A DNA stretch of 64,000 nucleotides from Argentina anserina (taxonomy: Eukaryota; Streptophyta; Magnoliopsida; Rosales; Rosaceae), in the NCBI RefSeq assembly GCF_933775445.1, contig NC_065872.1:12462001-12526000 (forward strand), in the 5' to 3' direction. The position numbers and the translations under genes were made by a program. Below, one piece after another: positions 12,435 to 25,248 of the stretch (its first letter is position 1; the number at the start of each line of letters is the position of its first letter). The notes below the pieces were generated by a model. The model was not told the DNA's origin. It did no database searches and worked only from the letters and a program-made list of their open reading frames with translations.

Positions 12435-14584
12435 TGCGTGCGTGCACATGGAAGTGACTCACATCTCCCTGTTTATGGTTACCCTTCCTTTGTTACCAAT
12501 ATATACTCTCTTTGTCCAAATGTAAGGTTAATCATGATTGTTGCATTCCTCTTTGTACTGAAACGATAGTTCCTCAGTAGGCATGGATGCCAAGATTCCC
12601 CTCGCTATCACAGACCTTAGAAAGTTGATGCCTCTAAAGCTATCTATTATTGTAGATTAAGAACTGGCATCTTGGCTTATATTACAGTTGAAGCTAGTAC
12701 CTCACTAAGCCACATCATTGAGACTTGTAAAGTGGAATAACCAACTTGGGCCATGACCCTTTTCCACCTTCTAAGGAATCCCTTTACTAGCTTTAAGATC
12801 ATGCAAGTTTCATTCCTATTCACACACCCTTCTGGATGCTTTGAACAAAAATTGAGCCAAAGTGAACAACTAGGAAGGAAAATTTGACATCATCTTCATA
12901 TATTCAAAGGACAAACGTTATGAACCAAGGAGGAGTTTTCAAAGATTTGCAAGGATTCCTGATGGCCCAGGATGGGCTTTCAGAGTCACTTTCCTTATCA
13001 CTATCTTTGGCAATGTGAACTTGTCTCTTTGCAAGCTGAGAAGAAAGAAAAGAATATTGAACTTGTTTATGAATCTGTCTATTTTTATTTACCATCTGTT
13101 CTTTATAAAATGAAAAATCTTCATTTCTTTTGGAATGGTAGCTTCAAGAAATTCTTATCACATAGGGGAAGGATAAGATAGTGTATGCAGTAAAGTGGGT
13201 TTAGCAGCAAACCCATGGTTTGGCCATTCCCACTTGTCATTCTCATTCAAGGGTGCAAAATAAGAAAATCATAGAATCCTCTAAAGTTGGGAGGGTGGGT
13301 GATCCAAGATGCTTTCATTATCTCTTTATTGTTCTAAAATTGCTCAAGTGATTCTCCAGAAAAAAAAAATTTATTCAAGAAGATGCTGCCATAGTCATTT
13401 CCCTGACTTCTCTAAAGTAGGACTGAAGATTTTTCATCATACAGACAAATATTTCTTTATTTGCACGCTTCAAATTTGGCAAATATAACTAGCTCGAACA
13501 AAATTTTATGATCACCAACATGTTTTAGTGATCCTAGCTCATTCTGTATGCAAGAGGGTGTTTCCTGCTGTAAGAAATTGAATTCAGGGAGAAGAATCCC
13601 TATCGAGACTTCAATAACAAGGTTCATGGATCCAAGAGGGTGATCTGAACCAACAAGTGTTACAGTCATGTACTTCTGAATAAGAGAATTTGTAGTGAGC
13701 TAGCTAGGTTCCACTGAGGTACTTTATCTTCACCAAAACAAATTCTCAACTTCAAAATTTTAAACAAAGTAACAATATTTCATTGGTTTAAGCTAGATGT
13801 ATGTATCCCATATCTTTTTTCACAAGTCAGTAGCACATAAGCTTGTTTTAGTTCCCTGCATCTGGATCATAACTCCTCGTAGTAGCATAGCTGCCCTTCT
13901 GTGTTTGAGAAAAAATAAATAAACATCATAATGCAGGTTTAATGTTAGAACACTAGTCCAGAATACTATATATGAATGGACAATATGCTGGACTTCATAT
14001 CTACCAAGGACTATTGACCAAAAACAAAAAATCTCTACCAAGAACTACCACAATGCAAGAATTCTAAACTTCTTCTATCATCTATCATGCTTGTACTAAT
14101 GTAGACTAGCCCTTTATTCTAATCATATTGAAAATAATATTTCCAAGTTCACCTTGCTCGAGTACTTAATTCATTTTTTTTAAAAGACAATTATTGTTTC
14201 ATTTTGTGTTGATTGCCATGTTAACAACGGAAAAGGCTCTCTAGAAAACTCTATAATCAAACACCATCACATGCTCACCATGTTACACAAAATACAGAAA
14301 AGAAAAGTACAATTATTTTTATATATTACAATGATCACCCCAGTCTCCATGGTTGCAAGGAACAAAAATTACCAGCAGACCAAGATGGAGAAATCACACA
14401 ATTACAGACCATAGGTCAATGTAACTAAGTACCTGCACTTACTAGAACCCTATGTGCACAGAGCGAAACCTCTGCAAATGCCAAAAACTTCATTGCAGAA
14501 GCTGCTACTGGATACACCAGACTGAACCTAAAATCAAACCTAGAACGAAACTAAAGTAGCAAAGATTACAACATCATAAAGACT
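12435..14584. other. intergenic / 3' side of the AP2 gene
   Basis: No recognisable coding sequence. Short frames near 12904-13181 and 13457-13669 lack homology on either strand. The part next to 14584 will include the 3' UTR of the minus-strand AP2/ERF gene, but no cleavage site can be fixed by eye. Confidence 0.45.
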
Positions 14585-15640
14585 TTAAAGAGCAGACCAA
14601 TCAATCTCCACTGAAGGGTACTTCTCCAATCCGAATGTATCATTCTCATCCCACTGAGAATCTGAGAAATCAAAGCATGTAATGTCGGATTCCGGTGAGG
14701 ATGATCCGGCTGAGGACTCATCGCAGGACCGGGAGGAAGAAGAAGAGGATGAAAAGGGCTCCAATTTAGGAGAATCCCATTCTGTTTTCAATTCAGTACC
14801 CAATGCATGATCAAAGGCCATAGTTGGAGCTGAAATCACTGGCTTGATCTCTGTTTCAGAACAGAGCTCCTCTGTTTTCCCCTGTTTCGGCGAATTAAGA
14901 GCCAAGCTCTCACAAATTGCTTGCAGCTTGGCGTCAACTGCGGAATGAAGAGGGTTGTAACTGCCAAATTCTCCAGAGATTTGAGCTCCTTGGTGCTTGA
15001 GATGAGGGAAATTGAGCCTGGCAAAGTCTCCCCTGAGCTTGTAAGCAGCTTTATCATAAGCTAAAGCTGCTTCCTCAGCGGTTTCAAATGTGCCGAGCCA
15101 GAGGCGAGTTCGGTTTTTGGGGAGTCTAATCTCAGCAACCCATTTGCCCCAGTGCCTCTGTCTCACTCCCCTGTAGAGCTTTGTGGGCTTGGGAGTACCA
15201 GATTGCTTCATTGGGATAGCTTTTGGGGCAAGGAAGTTGAGGGTGTGTGCGTTTTGGTGGTGATATTGGTTTGATTGAGGAGCTAGAGCTGCGATTTGCT
15301 GCCTTTGTTGCTGTTGGTGTTGTTGTTGGAGTGTCATTTGGGTTTGGATTTGATGAATTTGAGAAGGGGTGAGTTGGTTAAGCCCTAATGAACCTGTCTG
15401 CTCAAAACCCACTTGTGGAAACATTTGGGTGTTTGAGCAAAGGCCATGGTACAAATTGGGATGAGAAGAAGAGTAAAATGGATTATAGGAAGAAGAAGAA
15501 GAAGTGGAGGGAGAAGTTGGTGGAGAAATAGAAGAGGTAGAAGGACTTTTCATATAAGGCATAAGTGCTCTCATGAGCTCCTCTGAAAAATCTGGTGCCA
15601 TTAAGCTGCTGCTATTGTAAATATCTATAGCTGCTGCCAT
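14585..15640 (-). CDS. RAP2.4: AP2/ERF transcription factor, RAP2.4-like (DREB A-6)
   Basis: A single exon encodes 351 aa. The single AP2 domain lies at about residues 156-212: it starts [19 protein letters not shown], contains RTRLWLGTF and ends [10 protein letters not shown]. This domain binds GCC-box and DRE DNA. The N-terminus ([20 protein letters not shown], then [12 protein letters not shown]), the [10 protein letters not shown] segment followed by a glutamine-rich run, and the C-terminus [10 protein letters not shown] are shared with Arabidopsis RAP2.4 and its A-6 relatives, nuclear factors of drought, light and ethylene response. The frame is open a further 46 codons upstream, but that extension has no ATG; the first ATG is at 15640-15638 and matches the family start. 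Serine runs coded by GAA-type repeats (near 14740 and 15495) may vary in length. Which A-6 paralogue this is cannot be settled here. Confidence 0.93.
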   Translation of the reverse strand: MAAAIDIYNSSSLMAPDFSEELMRALMPYMKSPSTSSISPPTSPSTSSSSSYNPFYSSSHPNLYHGLCSNTQMFPQVGFEQTGSLGLNQLTPSQIHQIQTQMTLQQQHQQQQRQQIAALAPQSNQYHHQNAHTLNFLAPKAIPMKQSGTPKPTKLYRGVRQRHWGKWVAEIRLPKNRTRLWLGTFETAEEAALAYDKAAYKLRGDFARLNFPHLKHQGAQISGEFGSYNPLHSAVDAKLQAICESLALNSPKQGKTEELCSETEIKPVISAPTMAFDHALGTELKTEWDSPKLEPFSSSSSSSRSCDESSAGSSSPESDITCFDFSDSQWDENDTFGLEKYPSVEIDWSAL

Positions 15641-16215
15641 TTCAATCACAAAAGGGTAAGCTAAAACTTCACAAATTTCTAAGAGTACCAACCTGATTCT
15701 TACCAAAATCAAAGAACAGGTAGAGGTTAGCAAGAAAACCCCAGATAAAGGACGAGGTTTTAAGCAGAAACAGACCAAAAAGCTTCAAACTTTACAATCA
15801 AACACTGGATCTTCCGAAGGGTATTTGTTCTGATCAATATTCAAGTCATTCAACAAAACCAAAACCCCCAAAAGGTTTAGACTTTGAAAGACAGAAATGG
15901 ATTATAATCAAACACTCGAGTTTTGTTGTGGCCTCACTTTGTATTTTAAGCTCTCTTGCATTCCAATGGGTCACTTGGCCTCTCTTTATATAACCTTTCC
16001 AACCCAACACGGCAATGGCTCTCCGGCTCTAAACACCTCTCTGGTTTTTTCTCTCTCTAAACCACGCTTATCTTCCTTAATTAATCACCCCCACCCCTCC
16101 TCGTCAACTTCTGAGATGCGTTTGTTCGATTCAGGCCGCCAATGACAAGGCGCCACGTCCATGGTGCATTGCATTTAGTGACTGGCAGTTGTCTGCAGGC
16201 ATTACACGTGGTGGT
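15641..16215 (-). promoter_or_regulatory. 5' leader and promoter of the RAP2.4-like gene
   Basis: On the minus strand a TATA box (TATATAAA, plus 15985-15992) lies about 345 bp upstream of the ATG, predicting a leader of roughly 310 nt. Further upstream is a G-box/ABRE (CCACGTGT; CACGTG at 16205-16210) and a CCACGTC-like element near 16153, consistent with stress or ABA input. The regulatory role is inferred from motif content only. Confidence 0.55.
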
Positions 16216-17042
16216 CTACGGTTGGAGGGGTTTGGTTGACTGTATGTGCTCCCGTTGGAGGTTTTTGGATTTTGGAAATACGTTTTGTTGGTTTTTGGTG
16301 TTATGATGACTGCCGTTTTTAGTGAGTACTGAGTCAGTATTGACTGTTGAGCTGCTCAACTATTTTGGATCTTCAACTCACATTTTGTTTGATGATAATA
16401 TGTTCAACGTCAAATGAATTTGATGCCCTCACGCCTTTTTGAATATTTCAAAGATGGAATGACAACAAATCGGAAATTAATGGTGGATTTGATTCCTACA
16501 CAATTCTTCGTATGTGTTAATATTTTAATTTACGGTTTAATGATTTGAGTTCATTGTGTAACTATGAACATAACTTAACGCGAAAGCACAAGTATGTACT
16601 CCTCTATATTGGGAAGGAATGAGAGCGTCCCTTATAACGTTAAGATCACTTAGTGATAGATGAAAAAATTAATCGATCAAGTAGCTAGGTGAGTACGTAC
16701 TAGATATATATGAAGGTAAAAGAAATGTGCTAATTATAGATGGCAGGAATCTCCGAATTTGTTTCAAGTTCTCATATTTAATTTTTATGGACGAAGGGAT
16801 GGTATGCTCAGTTATCCATGTGGGATAGTATTGCAATAACTTCAAAACTATAAAGAGCGCACATGGATTCAAGTACTAGGGACTCATAATCTATTGACTG
16901 GTAAAAAAAAAACCATTCAATCTGAATGAACATGAACATGTGGTAGGCTGCAGAAAAAACCAGTAATTAAATTAGGTACATAGCTAGGACTCCCTATAAT
17001 TAAATCCGGTGACCATCTTTCTGGTATTATGAAGTGGCTTTA
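16216..17042. other. intergenic, no gene seen
   Basis: Distal promoter side of the AP2 gene followed by AT-rich sequence; no coding or repeat structure recognised. Confidence 0.45.
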
Positions 17043-17528
17043 TGTTATGAGTGGAATCCGGGGCGTCGTTTGGTTGACCCGACTCACACAATATCCGTCC
17101 GACGTGCTAGAACACTCGCCTGGATTTGCAAAATCAACCGGGTCAGAAGTCATGACTGGTGGTGTGCCGGCTCTTTGATGCTTAAATTAATAAGTTTCAG
17201 GCTCTTAAGTTGAGAGTTAAGGACATAGGAAAAAAATTACATGTTTTGGAATGCTTAGGCCCTATTTATAGGTCTTGAGGCACACGCCTCTTTCCACATA
17301 TTAATGTGGGATGTTGGATTGCTCTTGGCAGCGAGAGAAACCTGCATCAGCAAGCCATCTTTTACGGTGTCGTTGTCGGCGCTGAGGTCGGAATTGGAGG
17401 TTGCCACCCACTGGACTTTAACGCCAGCAGTACTGGGATCAAGATTCGCCATCTGACGCGCCTGCATGTGGTCGGAGGACGGAGAAACTCGCTGGTGAGT
17501 TTGCCCCAGGAGAGGGGTGGTGTTAACA
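17043..17528 (-). mobile_element. possible LTR remnant, minus orientation
   Basis: Read on the minus strand this 486-bp block begins TGTTAACACC, ends CCACTCATAACA, and has a TATA-like cctataaataggg at plus 17259-17275 in a promoter-like position. It is more GC-rich than its flanks and has the make-up of a plant LTR. No second LTR and no matching target duplication (cttta versus ctagc) were found, so it could be a solo or partial LTR or another repeat. Confidence 0.35.
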
Positions 17529-19335
17529 CTAGCTAGTTAATTCATAAATGGTGATGATGATATGTTTCGATGTCATTCTTATCTTATCCAACTTGATCAC
17601 ATGCATTATCATATGATGATCTATCAAGAACATATTAGCTAGGGTTTGTTTTTTATTTTTTCAATTGATAGTTTGAATTGAACTAGTAGTTCCATCCATA
17701 TAAATGAAACTAAATCAGATTGCTACCATTGTCATTATCTTCATGAGCTCAGACTAATGTGTCATTAGTCAATAATAAACGAGCTATATATATAATTAGG
17801 TTTTGGGCCGTTAGAAATGACGATAGTTCGAGAGGGACTGGCTATCATATTGCGGCGTAAGCTCAATATTGCTTGGCTCATATGAGAGATAATTGCATGG
17901 ATTCTTGAGATTGGCGAAAGGCCAATTTAGAATCATCACGCAAATTTCTATAGGCCAAATAATATGAATCTGCCCCCATCAACGTAAATTGACCATAGTT
18001 TGGTGATCGGAAAACTCCGCGCCTACGATTTTGATAGCTCTGAAACACTGGTTTACTGCTACGGTTGCGTGTAAAAGAAGCGATGATCGATGATTGAAGG
18101 TCACTACCAAACTAGCCCGGCTTCAATTCTCTGGTGGGTTCTTTCTTCTACTAGAATCTGTAGGGGCCTGCTTTGATGTGGCAACGCGTCGTCTCCAACG
18201 TGGACATCACTATCAGACCCTAGCACATCTTTTGGTCGTAGATATCAAGTAATCAAACCCTAGCTAACTACCACATGGCATTGCTGAATTTCTCTCCTCC
18301 TACCCCCTCTTCACTACGAGCAATACCCCCCATGCACTCATAAATTCATAATCACAGTTCATTTTCGTGTATTAATGGTATAGACTAGCTTTGATAATAG
18401 AATAGCTAGGTATTTGCTCCGTATACGAAAAGATTACACTTACAAGTGTATTTTATCGTCTACAAAAGCGAAAGTTAATTAGTTGAGAATGTAATATCGT
18501 CTACTGAGTACGTCATAGTGATCGAGATTACTAATCGATTGGGGTTACTAATTGTAGGAGACACATGACCTGAGTTCCATGTGCATTTCGCACCGAATCT
18601 GAGCCCTCTCCATGCATCCATTGATGCATTGCGAATTTGCGAGACAGGATTTGGCAGACCCGAAAAAGCTTCACAAGTCCCATGTCTGTTTTCAGAGGTT
18701 TCTTCAGCACTACTGTGTGAACAAGCTAGTTTAATAGTGAGAAATGATGGTAACAAACAAACACCGATCAATTGATTACCGATGATCGAGTTGAAGAAAC
18801 GAGGAAGAGATTCAAGTAATCAGGCCTGAATCTAAGAGAGTACCATGTTGTTCCCTGTTTTGTCGAGTCTGTGAAGAAGTTTTATACTTATTATAAAGTT
18901 TATTAATAATATTTTTTTGCTAATGTCCAGTTAATAAACTAAGGATTAGGGGTTAAGAAAGCTTTTGAGAAATGTGAAAACCAGTATGTGATGAATATAA
19001 GTGGGGGGCATCTGGTGACGGCAGGTTCTGTGTTTTAGTCTCATCGATCTGTCTATATCCATTGCATTCCTCCCTTTTCATCACAATTCGTTTTACACTT
19101 CGAATTGGTTTTTGTTTTTGAGTTATTATTAATTGATTACTTGTCTGTGTGTGCCATTTGATCCGCTGATCGATGACTAATCACTGATGTTAATTGTTTG
19201 TTCTCTCTTTCGTTTCCCATTAATTAATCCAATGCATGGGAGAAAATTGTTTAAGCAAAATAGTTTTATATATTGTTGGTTGAGCTATAATTTGTCTACT
19301 TTCTAAGTTCCTTGATCGATCATGTGCTCACCGCA
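17529..19335. other. intergenic, no recognised gene
   Basis: A 98-codon minus frame (18475-18771) and an overlapping 64-codon plus frame were examined and show no recognised domain. Otherwise AT-rich sequence. Confidence 0.4.
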
Positions 19336-20364
19336 TGTCATAACCCCATTTTTCTCCCCTCTCTCCACACCCGTGCTTTTAGAGGCGAAAATTTCATTCC
19401 GACCCGATCCGACTTTTCTGATTGACTCTGACGGTTTCACGCGACCGGGCCAACCCAGATAGTTTCCTCTCCTCCTTGCGCGCCTCCCTGGTGGTGGATC
19501 GTAGAGTAGCACGCCGGTTTCCACGCATCAAAGCCCAGAAGTCGACCCGGAAACTCGTCGATGACCCGGTTGTGTTCTTCAATTTCCGGCGATCTCCGGC
19601 GAATTTAGGCTTCACCACTGGTCTTAAACTCCTAGCCTCAACGTCGTCAACAACCCTTGCAAAGGTTTTGAGTTAAATCGAAAGGTAAGAACTCGAACCA
19701 AGAAATTTCAATTCTAGGGTTCTTGATTTGGGATTTTGCGGAAATTCCGAAATTGGAGGTTTTAAGCTTTGATTTAGACTTTGTTGTAAACTAGAAAGTT
19801 GTTATGAATGTCATTTAGATTGTGGTGGTGAAATTTAGTTGTCATTGGTGGCGGTCGGTGAACAGTGGCGCCGCATGAGTAGTGTTCATGAACAATGATT
19901 GTAAACAGTGTTTATGAATAGTTACGAAGTACGGTGTTCGTGAACAGTATTTGTGAACAGTATTCTGTTAAACAGTAAACCATAAACAGTTTTTATGAAC
20001 AACATTTAGTTGTACTGAAAATCGTCATCTGATATTTTACGTATCGTTTTCTAAGCATTTTATCATTCTATTAGGTGACCGACGAAACGAGTGAGGAAAT
20101 CGCTTTTGGTGTCGTGGAAGTTGCACGTGGGAATTAAGGTGAGTAAACCTCACAATGATCATCATGATCGAAGTAGTATTATAATTATTGAATTTAGTTT
20201 GAGTTGTCACCATAGTCGTTGCATCACTAGTTTATATAAATTATTTTAAAAATATGTTTTGGTTTAAATTACGTGAACTTGATCGTCTACGGTTACCCAA
20301 AACACTATTTTAACAAATGATTTTTAAAAAGGTTTTAGTGATTATGGACTATGTTGAATGTGAG

Positions 20365-20501
20365 CAATGTTCTAAAAATCTCCGCCTAGGCGCCCGGAGA
20401 CCCTTGGCCGCCTCGATTTTGGGCCGATTAATCCCCGATTAATCCTCTGGACGCTGGTTTTTAGCTGTCCGCCCGATTAACGCCTAGCGTTTTTTAGAAC
20501 C
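20365..20501. mobile_element. 137-bp Mutator-like MITE inside the solo LTR
   Basis: Flanked by an 11-bp direct repeat, ttgaatgtgag (20354-20364 and 20502-20512). The ends are inverted: caatgttctaaaaa on the left against ggttctaaaaa read inward from the right. The interior is GC-rich with cgcctaggcg palindromes. A 9-11-bp target duplication suggests a Mutator-type transposase. Confidence 0.75.
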
Positions 20502-20900
20502 TTGAATGTGAGTGAATCTCATTATGATGAGTGTACGCTTGGTGGTGATTCATAATTACGCTTTATTTTAAAAGATCAAAATATGATATGTATATGATAT
20601 AGTGAGTTGTGTATATGTATAAATAGTAAAAATCGATACATATATGAGTTGCTATATTATATACTGTCATATTCCTATTCAAATGAGTTTATTTATAACC
20701 ATGGTATTTGTTTTATTTAAGCATGTATCGCTTGTCTTTTTGTGCAATAACATGTGAGAAATGTATTGTACGTGGTTTTAACTTGAGTTATGTTAAAACG
20801 TTTTTCTGTCTTCGGACCTGTTGGCATGTCGGAACCTAGCCTTGGCCGGGCGACAATTACAATTCAGTTAAAGCTCTAGTCTGTTTGTCAGTGTACTACA

Positions 20901-21155
20901 TGAGGGGTAACAAATGGGTTACTGGCTTATGAGTACCCATATTTTTAGATATTGGGTAACCAATGGGTTGCCCAATGTCTGGCGGCATACTGCATGAGGA
21001 GTAACATATGAGTACATGTGTCTCATGAGTACCCGTATTATAAATATATTTGGGTAAACAGATGGGTTGCCCGATTTCTCATGAGCACTTATATTTTCAA
21101 ATATTATTGGACAACCAGATGGGCCGTCCTGTGACTCATGAGTACATTTATAATT
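20901..21155 (+). repeat. imperfect ~75-bp tandem repeats in the solo LTR
   Basis: Three to four copies of a unit containing (g)ggtaac-a-atgggttgccc and tcatgagtaccc(g)tat, diverged from one another. Confidence 0.65.
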
Positions 21156-21540
21156 AAATGTTTTCAGTATTTTTCTCTTGTATCATATTCGTGTTATACT
21201 GTTGGTTTACTCATACGAGCTGCAAAGCTTACCGGATTTGTTTTTGCAATCCCGGTGCATCTATTCGATGGTGTATGGGATAGTTTTGCAGGTGTGGATT
21301 AACAGAATTAGAGGGCTTTCTCTGAAGATTGTCGAAGATTTCTTTCTAATGTTTGTGGTGAGGATTGAGTAAATTTTACATTTCCATTGGTTGTGTATTA
21401 TTCAAGTCGACTGAGTTATGATGTAGACTCAGTTTCGATACACTATTATGATAAGATGATTTCAAAATATTTGAGATTGTTTTAGAGTTTTCATGGGTGC
21501 GAATTTGAATTTTTATCATTCGAAATTCGGGGTTGTGACA

Positions 21541-23496
21541 CCCCAACGTACCAAAGCACTAAAAAGTAAAATTGATCGGCTCATTTGTGAGTGAGCTAAC
21601 GTAGGGAACTCTTCAATCTTAATTTCTTTCTTCTTCTCGACGTAATTTCTATTTATACTTTTAAAACCGAAGTTAATATATCTTTTATAAATTCTTTCCA
21701 AGTAATGGCTAGTCATTTTTATTCATACCTCTAAAATTGAAGTTAATATATGGTTTTATATTCGTTCTAAGTGATACTTAATTTTGCCTACTCAAGTCTA
21801 GTTGCCGGCCTATAACGAGATGCACAAATGACAATGGGAAAGAAAGGCTCTTCTTACCTCAATCTCTAATTTTTCTTCCCAATTTTGAAGTACCTTCGAT
21901 GCTTGGTTGATTTATGTGCCGAGAATAATGATCGAGTTTTACTTAGAATTTTGCATACGGTTTGCTTCTCTGTTAAAAGATTGTTACTACTTGCAACTTT
22001 CAGTTAAAAGAATGATTGGCCCTATTTGTGAGTAAACAAACGTAGCTAGCTCTTCGACCTTTCTTCTTTTTGACATCATTTGTTCATACATCTAAAATTG
22101 GAACAAGCTCTTTGCCTAAATGTTGCCGTTAAACAAGGACTTTGTTAGGCATGCATATTAATTAAGCTAAAACCTCAAGGCCGCCTATATATGTAGTGTA
22201 CATGCATGATAATGCTGTGGTGTCTTAATGTATCTCATGCATCAACTTTTTGTACTACTTGGAGGACTCGATTACCACTTTAAGCGCACATTTTACCACT
22301 TGAGGATACTGATCGATGTTGTAGCAAAATTCTTTTACCACTTTAAGCACTAACATGATCACTTAAGAATTAATATTAATACTCATTTTACAACGACAGA
22401 ATAATTGCATGCATGTTATACACTAACACATGAAGGCAAATTTGAAGTTTGAACGTTTTCGATTCTTTTGGCAAATACAACATTATGAATTTTGACAAGG
22501 AGTTTGAAAATATTCTCAAAATAACAATTTCTAATGAGAAATTCGAAATTGACTACAAACCCTCACTTCCACTGCGTTGATTTCCAACTGGCGTCGGCAG
22601 TTCCAATTGATACCAAAAGGAAAATCGATTAATTTTAGAAACCTCAAACCATTTCAATTGATCTTCGATAACAATAAGACTAAATGTCTAGTTTTCTACA
22701 AGAGAGATTCCAAGTAGCCAACTAGTTGACCTTTCACAATTGTCAAACCAAACACCAAAAATAATGGCCAAGATTGTCCACCAGTACACTCTAATCAGCT
22801 AGTCATATATGCAGTTGCATGCATCTCAATCTCTAATCAATTTCCCTCCCACAATGAAGGAATAACACAGCTGTCATCACTGTTCAAGAGTTGACATTCA
22901 CAATTATATACCCTTTCTTTTTTTCTTCTTCTCAAATGTCAACTTCATCAATATGAAAAAATGGTGAACATTCAATTATAAGACTATTATTAAGCAATTA
23001 TTTGATAGAGTCCTCCCTGCTGGTTACTTAGCTTGTATTTTCAGCTGTGCATTACAATTTACAAGTCTGAAGGTTCTCCTTACGACTTGGGGGGTCTTTT
23101 CCATAAGAAAAAAGAAAAATAAGACTCACATTTTCTATGGGATATCCGCTGTACGTAATATCCCTATTCCTTATTGGTACTCTCACTTCAGGTCTCAAGC
23201 CATAGCATTATGCCTTACTTGAAAGTTGAAACTGAAAGGACAACAGCATCGATCTTCATAATGTTATAGCCAGTAAACTAAAATTTCGGACACTCGACTC
23301 TTATGTATGGTTCTAATGGAAATGCAGAAACAATTATAAACCACAGTCGTGAGCCTAAATCTGTGAGCTCAGTGTGTCTTGGACTCTTGATCAAGCTCGC
23401 ACCATGACATTAGACTAATTAAGCTTGAGTAATGCTGCAGCAAGCAGGATACCTCCTCTGCAGGAGCTGATATATGACTGGTTATAAGTGTTCTAA
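21541..23496. other. intergenic, no gene; degenerate short duplication
   Basis: Near 21640-21690 and 21715-21785 the same phrase recurs: ttt(a)tac-t-taaaa(c/t)-gaagttaatata. No coding sequence was recognised in the remainder. Confidence 0.4.
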
Positions 23497-23640
23497 AAAG
23501 CGGCCGCCTAGTCCGCCTAGGCACTAGGCGGCAGCTCACTTTGGAGAGGAATAGAAAAGGGGAGAACCTAGGTGTTTCGCCACCAGTGGCCTGGTGCAGC
23601 AGGTTGCAAGAATGCTTGTTCTAGGTGATGAACAAATTTT
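23497..23640. repeat. fragment related to the gttctaaaaa/cgcctaggcg MITE family
   Basis: gtgttctaaaaagcggccgcc followed by cctaggcactaggcgg repeats the left end and palindromic core of the 20365-20501 element. The right end is not found, so the copy is probably truncated or diverged. Confidence 0.5.
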
Positions 23641-23929
23641 CAATGAACTGCTCTTTGATTTTAGAAAAAGCTTCCATTATTGTGTTTCTACAGTTCCTTT
23701 AAACTCAATCTAACTGAATATCCTTCTGTGAAGATAGTGATTGAATTCCTTGAAATACACTTCAGAGTCTATTGACTCTTTGTGACTAGAGTACTGGCTC
23801 TGCAAATCAGATGTGAAGAGGAAATTGACAATCCTAATGAAAAGCAAGCAAACTTGCAGTTCCGTAACTGTGTTGGATGGATAAATCGAAAAAAAAAATA
23901 GATGAGTTTAATTAAAGAGGCATTTTGAT

Positions 23930-24960
23930 ATGCAACTGATAAAATCAGCAGCAGGTAGATATTTGCAAGATCAGATGGAAAACCAAAACCTTAAATTTTG
24001 ATATATATGCCACATCAAGCCCTAGAATATTCTCTTAAAATATGAGAAAAAAAACTCAATCAAAATTCAGCCATTTTAAACAAAAGAAACCAGAGTTAGC
24101 ACCTAAACCAGCTACCCTTCCCCATGACGTCCAGTATATAAACCAATTCAGACCGAAAGAAACTCAGTCTTGTACGTTTCAAGAAGAGATGGTACTACAG
24201 CATACAGTGAAAACTAGCATGCTGCTAGTAATGAAAAAGATGGAGATGATTACATTTTTGACGGCCAAAATGGAATTCAATAGATATCTAAGATCAAAAT
24301 CACCTTAACCATCACAATGGAAGCACTATTGGAAGTACTCAGTCTATCATAAGAATCACGAGAATAATTGAGTGATATTGCAGAAGCTTTACCAACAGTA
24401 AAGAGAGGGATTCTTATAAGCAACTGAGTTATTACCAGCAAGACTTAACACTTGCTGCTGATTTCTCTCTTCATAAAAAAGAGTAATCAGCCGTCAGCAG
24501 CAACTGGATATTTAAAAGATCAGACGGGGAGCCTAAAAAGAAACTTCAAATTTGAGCTGAGAGCATAAACTAGACTGCAAACAGAACACAACTCATCTGT
24601 GCTCTGTTGCTGCAGCCATGCAATGCAATAAGAAACAAGTGCGCAGAGCCAAAATCCCAAATTTTGATATCCAGCCATATCAAAACCCAACATTATATAG
24701 GAGGAAAAACTCAACCGAAACTCAGCTTTATTAAACAAAATGAACAAGGTACTAACCCCTTCCCTATGACCACTATACCAATTCAGACCGCACGGAATTC
24801 AAATATCACGAGTCTTGTACTTCTAAGTTACAAGAAGAGCTGAAACTACTGTAATGTGAAAATTATTGTGCACTCAAAAAAATAGAGATACTTACATTTT
24901 TTTACCACCATTGACAGAAGCATCTGTTCATTTATAAGAATTATAAGATCAAAATTACCT
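23930..24960. repeat. degenerate direct duplication, period ~550 bp
   Basis: Copy A (about 23945-24330) and copy B (about 24493-24960) share the order: cagcagca...gatattt...gatcaga; ttttgatat...ccatatcaa; ccaattcagaccg; agtcttgtac; aagaagag. Spacing between matching landmarks is similar in both. Neither copy is coding. Confidence 0.6.
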
Positions 24961-25152
24961 TGGCCATCAACATGAAATCCAGTAGATAAATTTATAAGCA
25001 ACTCCACAGAGGGACAAAAATCACAATAGAAGTAGATTGAAGGCAAAGTTTAACATTTCCGGCAATAAAGTTATGTCCATGCAACGCATGATCAAAGTAA
25101 CAGTACACAAGTTCACTGTAAATGATGAGAACACTTTATAATCCTCAAAACA

Positions 25153-25248
25153 ACACAAGCATACACTAAATAAATCTCAAAGCGACACAAGCATACACTA
25201 AATAAATCTCAAAGCGACACAAGCATATACTATATAATACTCAAAACA
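25153..25248. repeat. 32-bp tandem repeat, three copies
   Basis: Copies start at 25153, 25185 and 25217 with acacaagcatacactaaa; the first two are identical and the third has drifted. Confidence 0.85.

Larger units (their letters stand above)
19336..21540 (+). mobile_element. solo LTR of a large Ty3/gypsy element
   Basis: The 2,205-bp block begins TGTCATAACCCC and ends GGGGTTGTGACA, so its ends form a near-perfect 12-bp inverted repeat (11 of 12), with TG...CA termini as LTRs require. The flanking 5-mers are ccgca (19331-19335) and cccca (21541-21545), a 4-of-5 target duplication. The GC-rich first 400 bp followed by gtgaacagt-type repeats and a cattcgaaattcggggttgtgaca end resembles chromoviral (Tekay/Del-type) LTRs in plus orientation. 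No internal region or second LTR is nearby, so unequal recombination has removed the body. The family name is inferred from style. Confidence 0.72.

Noticed and set aside
15641..15778. 46-codon N-terminal extension of the AP2/ERF frame
   Set aside because: It begins on TTG, contains no ATG, and the ATG at 15640 gives the N-terminus typical of the RAP2.4 group; the extension is leader.
18475..18775. 98-aa minus and 64-aa plus overlapping frames
   Set aside because: No recognised domain, no plausible exon partners, overlapping open frames in both directions; likely chance.
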